Assembly: GCA_015501595.1 (NCBI GenBank) | Contig: JADNRX010000085.1 | Location: forward strand, 62,001 to 126,000 | DNA from: Hymenopellis radicata | Taxonomy: Eukaryota; Basidiomycota; Agaricomycetes; Agaricales; Physalacriaceae | Direction of reading: 5' to 3' | Length of the DNA: 64,000 nucleotides | In this document: one piece after another, positions 10,422-22,172 of the stretch | Position numbering within the stretch: position 1 is the first letter of the stretch | How the letters are laid out: every line of letters begins with the position of its first letter | Notes under the pieces: model-generated | The model's input: the letters and a program-made list of their open reading frames with translations, nothing else | Told to the model about the DNA's origin: nothing | The model's database searches: none | Made by a program: the position numbers and the translations under genes

Positions 10422-12177
10422 CTACTCTCTCAACCGTTCCTTGATGAGACGAGCCACCGACGGGCCATGCACTGGGATCTTGACACCCTGGAACTCTGGA
10501 TCATCGGCACCAAATTTCTGTAGAACTCTCAGCACGCACTATACAACTAGGTGAAGCTTTCTACCTGATGCCACTCGCCCTTGGGATACGTCAAGAATGT
10601 GTCGTTCCAAACAGCATAATGCTAACAATGATGACAATCGACGAGGAACGTCAACAAAGAAGACGATTCGAGTACCTTATGGCCCATGTTCCGTGCTAAC
10701 ATTTCGTAGTCGAAGAGGTAGCCTAAGTTTGGCGGTAAGCACTGAAAATCAAATCTGCTAGAAATGACTTACACTCCGGATAGAAAATCTCGATAACAGT
10801 TGACTTCGGCGTTCGAGGCATCCAGAGTTCATGGGTAAGCCCATTACCATGGACGCCAATCATGACCTAACCCCGTCGATTAGTAACAGTTTGGTGGTAT
10901 TCCGAGAAGCGACGTACTGTTGTCCTGGCCATGGTATCGACCTGTTGCCTCAGCGACATAGTCTCCAGTTCAACTACTCTGAAGTCACAAATACCCTCGT
11001 CACACAGTTCCGTCAACGCCGCAACTAGATTGTCATGATCATCATCGAGCAAACGCCGCCGTCTCCCTCTTTGACGAGACACGTAGGTTACCAACGGCAC
11101 CTGGCCTGTGACGACTGGAATGCGGCCGACTAAACTACGAACAATCGACTCGCGTATGGGCAACCAGAAGTCGTCGGCGACAGTGAGCGCCATGGTACTG
11201 GCTATCATCTTGTGCCAGACGTTTCCAAGGCGGCTATAACAACGAATACGAGCTTGAGCGAACGGTCCGCCAACAGACAAAAAGCTTACTGTCTGTGAGC
11301 AGCGGCCCGGTTTATAATGACCAGTCTATCGAATTTGATAGTTCTGTCGATGGCTCGCAAGTCGTCCCAGAGTTCGGAACACTCGATAGAGGCATCCGGG
11401 AAAGCCGCACGCATAAGAATAGCATCTACATTAGGACCATCCCGCCATCCGCTTGAAGAAGCAAACTAGACCAACATTCCGTCAGTCAAGTACGAGCTAA
11501 TTGCTTGTGTATGAGACGTACAGGTATAATGAATCGGTCGGGAGGTGGCACTGATCCCTCGGTTTCAGCAAGCTTGGAGTAGACCCGCCAGAAACCGAGG
11601 ATGATTTCTCCGAACCAATGATATAGATGCTGAAAGCAAGTGAGCTAAGATTATGGGTCAAGAGAAGGGGGAATGACCCTTATAAAGGTAGGCGAGTCGT
11701 AAACAATGACCGTAGTCCCTTGAAGTGGTATGTTTTCTGCTCCTAGAATTCCCCCGGCTACGTCTAAATTGATGAATCGGAGTTCCTAAAGAAAGCGGTC
11801 ACCAAAATAAGCATAAAAATAGTCGAAGCTACCTTGTCTGTCGGTTCATCGCCTCGTCCCAGTTCAGCGGGACGTGAGATAATGAACCTGCGCTCAGGAA
11901 ACGCGCTTATGTTCTTTGTGACGATAAAGAACGTCCCTCCTCTCAAATAGACATTATCCAGAACCGTAAATCCATGGACAACTGCATTTCCAGGGATCGT
12001 TGTCTCTGGGAAGCCGTTCTGCAGCGTCGCCGAGCCAAATTCCGTCGCTGAAGAACTGGCTTCCGCAAGGTCTGTGATGGGAGGAGACAAGTCGCGAGAC
12101 AGGGCTGTGAGCATCCAGAAAAGGCAAAGGGTCAGAAACAGCAGAACTGCTATGATATGCTGAGTGCGACGGGGCAT
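10422..12177 (-). CDS. Family 61 glycosyltransferase (type II membrane protein)
   Basis: A multi-exon minus-strand gene whose exons join without frame breaks. The start at 12177 (MPRRTQHIIAVLLFLTLC) is chosen because it places a membrane anchor at residues 7-24, as expected for a Golgi type II enzyme; an in-frame ATG at 12231 would add 18 residues. The GT61 (DUF563) pattern includes LRGGTFFIVT near 11950, then YHWFGEIILGFWRVYSK near 11640, and the donor-binding motif VMIGVHGNGLTHELWMP near 10845. The last exon ends in HGPSVARLIKERL with a stop at 10422. Such enzymes transfer xylose or GlcNAc to glycans. The specificity cannot be read from the sequence. Unlike the neighbouring lactonase, it looks intact despite lying between transposons. 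Confidence 0.88.
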
Positions 12178-12488
12178 TTCGTGACTATGCGTAGCAAGAG
12201 GACACGAATGGGCAAGCGAAAGAGCCTGCAAGTGAGACTAGCGCGTACTGAAGCGAATATCCTCGTCGGCCTGCGGTCCGAGCTCCGAAGGTAGCGATCA
12301 CATTTCACGCTTTCTTCTCGACGATCAACAAACGATCAAGCTTCAAGCTTCAAGTGTCTGCCGGTCTGCCTGTACGTTCTCCCGTCCGATACATAATCTA
12401 CCATGTGCACTCCGGAATAGGTCCTCATTTCTCACTACTATCACGCGTTAATGGAACGTGGGACCGCGGACTCTTGCTTACAACGACC

Positions 12489-14007
12489 ATGCCAACATCA
12501 AGAGTAATCGCAGGCTGTTATCCACCGCCAGGTACTTCAGAAATCGCTGACGCCATTAGAGAGCGTCGAGGTGAATTGGTGGGCTTGGATGGAGTGCTTC
12601 TCCATATACCGCAAGTCGCATATGGCTGGAACTTGATTGGCGTTGGTATTCGAAACAAAGGACGACTCCGAGACGACATCCGGGAACTTATGGTACCCAA
12701 TCTACTTGTACTATAGACCGAATACTTAAATCTGATGTATTTCCTTGCAGATTCTTCGTGTTGCGGCACTAACCGATGCTGCGTTTGAATGGATGCAACA
12801 TGAGCATCTAGGGCGCAAGGCAGGTCTGACGACGACACAGTTACTCGTCATCCGAGATGCGTCTATCTTACCGCGCGAATCTCCAAATGCGGACGTGTTT
12901 GACGCGCTACAGCTGAGCGCCTTGGCGTTTGCGCAGGAGAGCACGACCACTATAAAGGTATCTGAGGATACCGCCACGGCCTTGAAAGCCAACCTCAATG
13001 ATGACGAGGACCTACTTGTCGAGGCTGCTGCTGTTGTTGCTATTTATAACATGGTTTCGCGCTTCTTGGTTTCAATGGACGTCGATGGTATGAGCGACGA
13101 AGTCGCTCCATGGCCCGCCGATATCCAAGAGGTACGGATCTCAACATCTTTTCCAATCCTGGAACCTAACTTTGTGTTACTACAGTACAAAGTACCAATA
13201 CCCGACTCGCCTGAGCACTATCTCTACGTAGAAACACACACGGTTTCTTCCAACGCACCCTGGCTTGTGTTCTGCAACTCAATTTTGACCGACACCACCT
13301 TGTGGTCATTCCTCCTCCCACACATTCTCGCTCCTCCCCGATCTTACAACATCCTTCTTTACGACCAGCGCGGCCATGGAAAATCGAGCGCATCCTCGAC
13401 TCCCACAGACACCGTCTCCCTACTTACCCAGGACATCGCACGCATCCTCGAATTCCTCTCCATCCCTAATGTTCACGCTGTCATCGGTGTCGCGGACGGT
13501 GGCATCGTCGCGCTGAGCTTCGCAACGCAATTTCTCGACATCAGCAAAAATATCGTTGTATGCGGGACCCCGCTGAAGCCGATTTCTAATGAATCGACGA
13601 GTTTCATAGACATAGTAAAGGACAAGGGTATGAAAGGCGTTGCAGACGTCGTCGTACCGCGATGGTTTCCCTCTGGAAGTCAGCTTTCTAAGCCACGGGA
13701 GGAGGTTATGCAAGCGATGGTAGAGGGAATGAGGACCCAAGAGTTCATGAGTGGCGTGAACGCTCTGACGGGGTATGATCTGTCTGGCAGCGTGGCGGCG
13801 TGTTCGACGCGTCTGATTCTTCTTGCTGGAGGATTGGCTGATTCCGAGGATGTTGTCAATGAGTTGAGCACAGTGGTTCTGAAACAGCAGCATCAAGACA
13901 GTGTTTATCTTCAGACAATTCTGGATGCTGGACACTTACCGATGGTAGATGCGACAGAGGCGTTTTGGACGGTCTTGAAGGATTTCCTGGGGGTCAGTCC
14001 GGGGTGA
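12489..14007 (+). CDS. Carboxymuconolactone decarboxylase / alpha-beta hydrolase fusion
   Basis: Start at 12489 (MPTSRVIAGCYPPPG). Intron 1 is 12693-12750. A further 54-base in-frame segment at about 13132-13185 (GTACGG...CTACAG) is probably an intron too. Residues about 15-150 match the carboxymuconolactone decarboxylase/AhpD-like fold (LMILRVAALTDAAFEWMQHE). The C-terminal half is an alpha/beta hydrolase like 3-oxoadipate enol-lactonase (YDQRGHGKS oxyanion region, GHLPMVD catalytic His at about 13933). The nucleophile elbow reads IGVADGG (13483-13503): the expected Ser is Ala, codon GCG at 13492-13494. The domain order is opposite to the bacterial PcaD-PcaC fusion (PcaL). It could open and decarboxylate 3-carboxymuconolactone, but hydrolase activity is doubtful without the Ser. 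The broken lactonase gene 2.5 kb upstream would supply such a substrate if it were a muconate cyclase. Confidence 0.85.
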
Positions 14008-14182
14008 CTCCTGGCTTTAGATGTCGAGTAACTCTTTTAAATGTGTTTCTGTGGCGTTGCGAAGATTAACAGCTCAAATTTTCACCCTATACGACATAAG
14101 TAGTATTTCCAGATACATAATTCGAATCTGCATCACGGTCAGATTTCTGATTGGAACGAAAGGATTCCGACTACGTGGTGGC

Positions 14183-14624
14183 TAGGGTGGGGGAAATAAG
14201 TGGAGGTTTTTTACCAAAACACTTATTTACATGTAAATTACAGTAAATTACCTGGTAAATTACATGGCCGGCCGAGGGTCAGATTTCGGGTGGTAATTTA
14301 CCTGTCACGTGCACCCGCCCAGGGCCGCCACCAACCCATTTCCGAACATATATCAGTGTCAGCACAAGCCCAACTAGTCGAGGGAGGTGGCTGTAGTGCC
14401 CTAAAGCCAACCAGTGGCCTGGGATAACTCAGAGAGGTGTTTTAACAGCATTTTCTGAAGAAATTTTGAGAAATTTTGGAAGGAAATTTGCGCCACCGAA
14501 CGTGTCACGTGACCATCACGTGTGAGGTAAATTACCTTGTAAATAAGTAAATTACATGGCCTCTGGCGGGCCGCTGGTAATTTACTGGTAAATAAGTGAG
14601 CTCGGACTTATTTCCCCCACCCTA
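14183..14624. mobile_element. Non-autonomous DNA element with TAGGGTGG termini (copy 2)
   Basis: Left end CTAGGGTGGGGGAAATAAGT and right end ACTTATTTCCCCCACCCTAG are perfect inverted repeats of about 20 bp. The interior repeats GGTAAATTAC and CACGTG. The left subterminal sequence (GGTTTTTTACCAAAAC) aligns with copy 1 at 3685 once the nested element there is removed. No open frame of note. Target duplication not identified. Confidence 0.72.
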
Positions 14625-14806
14625 GGACAAGCACAGAGTGGCGGGACAAAGGCGGGATCAGGACGGCGCGCCGCTGCGCCACATCACGTGGTCCAAAGCA
14701 TGTGCCGGTATCGAAACCGTTAGTAACGGTTTAAAACTCGGGCCTCCCGGGTGGTCGGTATCAATACCGTTAGTAACACCCCCGGGAGGTTTACTGCGCC
14801 ACCCTA
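14625..14806 (-). repeat. TAGGGTGG-terminated repeat, copy E2 (inverted relative to E1)
   Basis: Read on the minus strand it begins TAGGGTGGCGCAGTAAACC and carries the same GGTATTGATACCG and GGTTTCGATACCGGCAC segments as E1 at 3536. It abuts the element at 14183-14624, repeating the arrangement seen near 3.6 kb in mirror image. Non-coding. Confidence 0.6.
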
Positions 14807-14869
14807 TGAGGACTCTAACTCTTGAGTTTCGTTCAAAAGGACGAAAAAAGAAAATGACGCATATACCAT

Positions 14870-14943
14870 GGACACATTGGGAATTGAACCCAACACCTCC
14901 CGCATGCTAAGCGGGCGTAATAAACCAACTACACCATGTGCCC
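14870..14943 (-). tRNA. tRNA-Ala (anticodon AGC)
   Basis: The reverse complement folds as a 74-nt tRNA. The acceptor stem GGGCACA pairs with TGTGTCC. The anticodon stem CCCGC/GCGGG encloses the loop TTAGCAT with anticodon AGC. The T arm is TTGGGTTCAATTCCCAA and the D arm contains TAGTTGGTTTA. There is no intron. The CCA end is not encoded, as expected in a eukaryote. Confidence 0.93.
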
Positions 14944-14966
14944 GGTGGCGATGTTCCCGCACCATA

Positions 14967-15199
14967 CTGTAGACTTTCAATCAATTCGTCGGTCCATGTG
15001 ACCCGTGACCGCTCTGACGAAATTTTCGTTTCGTCGACTTACCATATATGGTAATTGCCGCCGCGGCGGAGCTGCGGCGGGAGGCTGGCGGGGGCCCCGC
15101 CGGGGACTTTTTCTCAATTTTGGCTGTGACCCTTGTGACTTTTCGTCGATTTCGGATCCTCTGTGACCCGTGACCGACGAATTGAATTAAAGTGTACAG
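14967..15199. mobile_element. 233-bp MITE with TA target duplication (CTGTA ends)
   Basis: The ends CTGTAGACTTTCAATCAATT and (reverse complement) CTGTACACTTTAATTCAATT continue into a shared TCGTCGGTC, giving about 30-bp imperfect inverted repeats. TA dinucleotides flank it at 14965-14966 and 15200-15201. A GC-rich internal palindrome lies near 15055-15110. It resembles the MITE in the lactonase gene in its CTGTA terminus and TA target. It starts just 24 bp from the tRNA gene. Confidence 0.7.
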
Positions 15200-15712
15200 T
15201 ACCATCTGTACAAAGTACTCATTCCAATTCAGGACGTGCGCGCGCTGGAACCACAAAGTCAGTCTGGTACGCAAAAAAGAGAGTTTGAGGTCAAGGTCGG
15301 GCACTTGCTAAAACCCATTTCAGCCCACTGGGGCAAGAGAATGTGAGTGAGTCCCTAGGCTTCGTGAAATGGTGGAGGACATGTTCATCGGAGAATCGTA
15401 GGTCGGTGTGAGATGCCCTGAACAACAAAGTTCTTGAGAGGCGGCACCATGTCGAGGTCATCTTTGGATCTAGGGTGTTGGTATAGGTAGACAGTTTCTT
15501 TTGATTTGACAAATTGTATGCAACCAATCTCTGATTTGACAAGGTACAACGACGCGTAGATAGTGATATGGCGGTGACTGATCAGAACAGCGTGGTGTTT
15601 CCCTTTGAATTCAAACAGGATGAATGCGTAACAGCGCGACACAACACATAAGGCGCTAAGGCGGTGAAGTCTATAAAATTACAAGTAAATATAATCCACA
15701 GGCCTAACATCA
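15200..15712. other. Intergenic, no gene seen
   Basis: Short AT-rich frames only; nothing recognisable. Confidence 0.4.
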
Positions 15713-16741
15713 TCACCATAAATTAAACTTCCACCTCGACGGTCCAGCTTCAACCAGATCCTTCTTCTGCGAAAAATAAGGAAAGCCCTGGATGCGTGGC
15801 TGCCCTGCGCGAGCTTCCCACTCGGCATCATCAAGATATCGATCCAACGCACGCGATTCCACATTCTGGTCGCGCGCCTTCAGCGCATTCTTCGTGTCCT
15901 CACCACAAGTACTATGCTCCGCATCATCAGCCAGTGCGACATAGGCACGCGCCACCCGCCAGTCAGCTTCCTTCGCGACGACCTGCAGGCGTTTTTCGGC
16001 GCGTCGGGCCTCGCGGCGGCGTTGCTCGTCAGGCGTGGGGTGGTTTAGGTCTGTGCTGCGACAGACATCAGTGTCCTGACATCTGCACAGCATAATGCGA
16101 ACGTACGATGCTGTTTTGGCAGACAGCGGAAGTAGGATACAGTCCCGCGTGTGTAGAAGGTGAGGAGTGATCGAAAGAGTGCTGAAGGGTAGATTGTTCA
16201 GTTTACAGAGCTCTCTACCCTGTGAGCGTCTCTTAGTTCTGCAGACAACAAGCGATAACGGACTCACATCGACGCCGAACCGGAGCGCAAGTCCTTGCAA
16301 GGTGTCTGTGCGTTTGAGATAATACTGAGACGGCCCAGGACTCTTATGGTGCTGCTCAGGAGGCTCAGCGGTGGTGGCCGAAGCCAAAGGTTGAGCAGAA
16401 GCCTCCGAGTCCTCATCTGTGGTAGCCGGATAAGGCGGCGGGATCTCGTCATCGTCATCGTCCCCAACGACAAACGTATCCTCGTCCCTCAATGCCCCGT
16501 CTATGTTAGCATTGACAATCGCATTTGCCTTGCCTTTCCCCGCAGCAATGACGCCTACGCCGCCGAGGCAGGCCAGGCATGGATTATATCTCGTTAATCG
16601 CGGATTAGAGGATACGCATTTGGTGCAGATGGATTGGCGGCAACATGGCGTCGTGAAGAGCTTTTCGGAGACTCGGAGGGAGGACGAGCAAGCTAGACAG
16701 AGGTCGTGGTGGTTAGTGATTAAGTCGGCCATGACGTACAC
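15713..16741 (-). CDS. Cys-cluster (RING-like) plus LysM domain protein
   Basis: The frame is open throughout but contains two probable in-frame introns, 16220-16267 (GTGAGT...CTCACAG) and 16056-16106 (GTACGT...GTCGCAG), leaving a product of about 309 residues. The N-terminus has a zinc-binding type cysteine array: C15-X2-C18, C34-X4-C39-X2-C42, C55-X2-C58. An acidic/Pro linker follows (DDDDDEIPPPYP). A LysM motif begins near residue 140 (YYLKRTDTLQGLALRFGVD) and runs into GRELCKLNNLP across intron 1. The C-terminal part is charged and probably helical. There is no signal peptide, so this LysM domain is intracellular, unlike secreted chitin-binding effectors. Its function is unknown; it could be a small adaptor or ubiquitin-related protein. 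Confidence 0.8.
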   Translation of the reverse strand: MYVMADLITNHHDLCLACSSSLRVSEKLFTTPCCRQSICTKCVSSNPRLTRYNPCLACLGGVGVIAAGKGKANAIVNANIDGALRDEDTFVVGDDDDDEIPPPYPATTDEDSEASAQPLASATTAEPPEQHHKSPGPSQYYLKRTDTLQGLALRFGVDVSPLSLVVCRTKRRSQGRELCKLNNLPFSTLSITPHLLHTRDCILLPLSAKTASYVRIMLCRCQDTDVCRSTDLNHPTPDEQRRREARRAEKRLQVVAKEADWRVARAYVALADDAEHSTCGEDTKNALKARDQNVESRALDRYLDDAEWEARAGQPRIQGFPYFSQKKDLVEAGPSRWKFNLW

Positions 16742-16940
16742 CGTCTGACAAGGCGATGCGTATTTCCGATCGAAAACGCCACGCTAACGTGACTGCACAC
16801 ATCGCCCAATACTAGTCAAAACTTCCCCTAAATTCAGGATAGCAGGCCTAAGAACGCAAGACGACAGGTTCACAATTGACAGAATAAAAAAATCAGGTTA
16901 TTCAAGCAAAACACTACTCTTCTTCATCCCGTCCCCACAT

Positions 16941-19068
16941 CTACGAAAACTCAGCTAGCCACTCTCCAGCATACGCCAAGAACGAATTCTGCACATCCAC
17001 AATAGTTTGATCCGGAGCCGCCAACCGCATAACCAAATCAGACGCATGGAAGCCATTCGATAACCCAATCGGTTGCCTGTCGGTACTCTTGGCCGTACTA
17101 TTCACAGCAGACACGGTCGCTTCACGCCAAGGATCGCCTTTGAACACAAATCAGCGATGGTCAAAGATAACCGGTTGATGGTACAAACGTTTGCCATTCG
17201 CAAAGAAAAGCCGATCGTTCTGGACGCCCCAGCCGCCGTACGCCTTGTTCACAGCATCCGCGGAAGGTGTTGGTGGTACACTGAATGCCTCAGGGAAGGT
17301 GGACACACAATCGGCCTGGTAAGAGACGATCAATGCGACATTCTTCTTGAGAGTATGTGAAGAGTAATACCATGTACAGCTGCACAGTATTCAAGCGCGA
17401 TACAATGCCGCCTTGACCAAGAGGCGGACCACCCTGATATCAATCAGAAGAGTGATCTACGCGTGCACTTGCGGGAAGTCAGAAACTCACCTGAGAGAAT
17501 CCAAGTTCATTACATCTACAGCATGTAAGTACGCTTCAATGAGAGCAACGGGAGAGATGCTGAGCGCTTACACTATCCAGAACCATGAGCGGTTCGCATC
17601 GTCAACCGGATAATCAGCCCTTTTCTCTACCGATGCGGAATTGTCATCAGGAAGTGGTATCGATCTTACAGCTGCCGGACTAGGAGGATGAGCCGCATTG
17701 AGGCAGTCACTATTCGTCATAATAAGACTGGTATTCCTCGAAATCAGAGGTAAGACTTACGTGTCGTCCGACTCAACACAATCCGCCGCTATCAATGTTG
17801 ACAGAATGCACGGAGATATGAGATATTTTTGCTCACCAAGGTCAACATAAGTCGTCCTGAAATGATTTCCCCACGCAGCGAATGCATTGTCCAATCCCCA
17901 CCCGGATGCAGAAGCGGACACGCCATCCTTGACTTCTAGCGAGTCGCAAAACTGATAGAAGGCCGCGAAAGGCCCCGTGTTGGGTTGCATGTCTTGCCAG
18001 GTCCACAAATCCCAACGTACTGCCGAATCACGATTAGTCGAAGAAAGATGGAAAGACGGAGAGACTAACACGCTCCAGCCACATATTCGTTGGACGTGAA
18101 GTTGAGTCCGAAATTGCTCCGTACTGCGGCTTGGGCGGCAGAGTCAGAGCCAAAGAACACGTCGTCAACATGGGAGATGACCACTTTGACATCTTCAGAA
18201 CAATTCTGCGGCATGTTTTCCCGGATAGGTTCATAATATTGCCAGAAGTCGCTTTCATGACAGTCAGAACGCGGTTTAAAATAACCGAGCTGACGTACAC
18301 TTGGGCTTGAACGACACCAGAAGATGAATACCCAATCCAGAATACATCCGGGTGACTAACAGGTGTTAGGACATCGCCGTGTAAGAAGAGAATCCTTGTC
18401 TTACGCAGCCATAGTCCAACTGACCAAAGCACCTGGGTAGCTTCCTCCAATCAAGACCCATGGTGCTTTGTCCGGACCGAGCTGAGATCCATTGACCTGG
18501 GGAAGAACAACATTCTGGGCGAAGTAAACATCGTCTTCGATGGCCTGAGCGATGGTATGGAGCTTAAGGCTGTCGACGTTGAGATTAGGATACGGATTGC
18601 TTTCACCAAAGAAGCGGTGTTCTAGGACGATGGCTGAACCGTGGTATCTCTGGGCAAGGACTCCATTTATCGTGCTGTTGGTGACATATCCATAATACGC
18701 TAAATTGTATTGTCAGTTGAAGCAAATCGGACCGCTGGAGTATACGCACGCGCCGCGTTTACTTCTCCAGCGTTCATGAATACAATCGGTCCGCCTACCA
18801 TGGTTTAATTTCTCCGTCAAAGACCCGTCACAGGCCACGCACCAGGCTGGTAATATTCCGAGGTGTGCCAGTATCGCTGCTGAAATGTCCCTTTGGATGG
18901 GTCGTCGTGGTCGATAAGCTGGTCAAAGTAGTAGACTGTGTCATATGGTGGCACGGCGCGCGTCGCGAGCTTGGACTCATCGCCTATATCAACCATGGGG
19001 ATACCTGGAGGCTTGGGTATCGCTGCAGCAACGGCGAGGATATGGAGGGCGACTGTCCAGAGAGACAT
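16941..19068 (-). CDS. Secreted serine peptidase, family S28 (prolyl carboxypeptidase/endopeptidase type)
   Basis: A many-exon minus-strand gene. The N-terminus (MSLWTVALHILAVAAAIP) is a signal peptide. The mature start contains YYFDQLIDHDDPSKGTFQQR, typical of S28. Downstream exons carry the nucleophile motif GGSYPGALVSW (near 18440), then HPDVFWIGYSSSGVVQAQ, PIRENMPQNCSEDVKVV and WDLWTWQDMQPNTGPFAAF. The C-terminal exons hold the catalytic Asp region DPWREA (near 17110) and the catalytic His in NGFHASDLV (near 17050). The stop is at 16941. The protein probably cleaves after proline outside the cell or in the vacuole. I saw no break in the catalytic exons, though not every splice site was checked. 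Confidence 0.88.
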
Positions 19069-19453
19069 CGTGGCACAAACTCATGGTGCCTGTTGTTCTC
19101 TCGCATTTTGAATGTATGGACTATCATAGAATGCCCTGAATGATGTTAGACGGGCGATATTCGGAAAACTAACGCACGATGAATGGAAGACTGGGAAGAT
19201 AAAGGCGTTCCTGTTCCTTTCTTCCACGCGCATACATACGCGCCGTATCGTATCTCTCGAGCTTATCACGGCCGTCGTCGTCGCCATTTCCTCGTTCGTC
19301 GCGGCACCATGACCGTCGGGGTCAACGTCGGCTGATCGCGGTCGATGACATCAACGGGACACGGATCTCCGACTCGATTTGCCTGATTATTTTTGGGAGG
19401 CACTCTGCTCTGACTCGAACCTCGACGTCGTTCTGCCGTATCCTCAATTGACA
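19069..19453. other. Intergenic between divergent S28 peptidase and PDX1 genes
   Basis: 385 bases that must hold both promoters. No TATA box or repeated motif stands out. The open frames here are short and unconvincing. Confidence 0.4.
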
Positions 19454-20891
<1,438 letters not shown>

Positions 20892-22172
20892 CTGCGTAAC
20901 AATAGAGGCAAAAGATTGTTTAAACACACACAGGCAGACTACCATGGGTTTAGAGTACGATAAATCTTCAAAATTGTATTACTGGGTTTTGGGATGGGGC
21001 GACATGATGCTCATCTCATCATGTTTGGCAGGTCTCTCGACTCTCGAAGTCAATCAGCAGCCCACAAGTAACGGACGCGCACATATCACGAATTCTGGTG
21101 TTCTTCTGCATAAACAGAAGAGAGCAATGTCAGCTTCTGGGAATGAGTTTCTCGCATATATATCTATCTCTGGACATCCAGAAAGGCAGGTAACCTCTTT
21201 GAAGGCAGATATTGCCGCGCGGTCAATGTCCTTGTGTCGAATACACGTCCCAAGTCGTAAAAGACGGTCTTTAACAGCTTTCACTGAGACGTTACTGAAC
21301 ACGCGGTTCCCATCCAGATTTTCTGGAAGTGAAGATGTGGCCTGGGTAGATCGGGCTTGGAGCAGCGCGAGCACGAGGAGCATGTCGTCTGGAAGGTGCT
21401 CGGTATTTGAGGTTTGCAGGAGGTGCGTGATCGCCTTCAGACCGGACGAGCCTTTTCATAAATCGTGTCTGTGGGGACGATTGGATGTGCTGGATACTTA
21501 GCGAGTGAAGGAGCTCTGCGACAGATTTTTTGCGTTTTTACGCGGCAGTGCGAGAGGTTGACGTCGGCGCGTGGTTTATGAAGCGGCTCATCCGGTCCGA
21601 AGCCGATCATGCACTTGCTTTTGTAAGTTTTTACCTGGCTTGCCACTGCCACTCGACGGTGTCTACAATGTCGCGCCCTCCTCTCCTGAAAACCTCGAAT
21701 ATCCAAGAGAACTACAAGCAAATTATTTTGAGGTGTGCACCGATTTCCCCACCCACATGCGTCCCAAAAGCCGCTTGGATGCCTACGTTGAGATTTGCGT
21801 CCTCAGATTGACTATTCGCGATTACTCCTCCAAAAAGGATATTAGATTTGTATTTGACGCGTCGCTGTAAGAGTTTCGACACTTCTGGGCCATAACACTC
21901 ATGAAACAGTCTCTCAAGTCAAGCTCGATAGTATCAAGAATGTTGTCTTCAAGTTTTAAGGCTCATTTGACCCTCTTCCGGTATCATCGACAGACTGCTT
22001 GGCAGCATTTGTCAGCGTCGATAAGCGCGGAGTTCATCGTTGTCGTCAAAGATGATTGTCAGTGTCACCAACGGCCATGATGCCGGCTGGAGAAACCACA
22101 TAGTACGTTCTCTACTCTCGATTTCTGACCGTGAGGGGATTTTGAAGATGATCTTTAACAGATTCACCCTCC
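20892..22172. other. Spacer with a possible partial gene, otherwise nothing recognised
   Basis: Apart from the minus-strand frame described at 21054-21447, the region shows only short open frames. A plus-strand stretch around 21640-21870 (for example NYFEVCTDFPTHMRPKSRL) may be a decayed exon, but I could not connect it to a gene. Confidence 0.3.
21054..21447 (-). CDS. Unrecognised exon of a hypothetical protein, probably incomplete
   Basis: The minus-strand frame reads ITHLLQTSNTEHLPDDMLLV...RVFSNVSVKAVKDRLLRLG and ends with a stop at 21054. The amphipathic, well-balanced composition looks like real coding sequence. The frame runs past its first Met towards about 21447, where an acceptor could lie. 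I found no convincing upstream exon and no family match. It may be a gene fragment. Confidence 0.35.
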
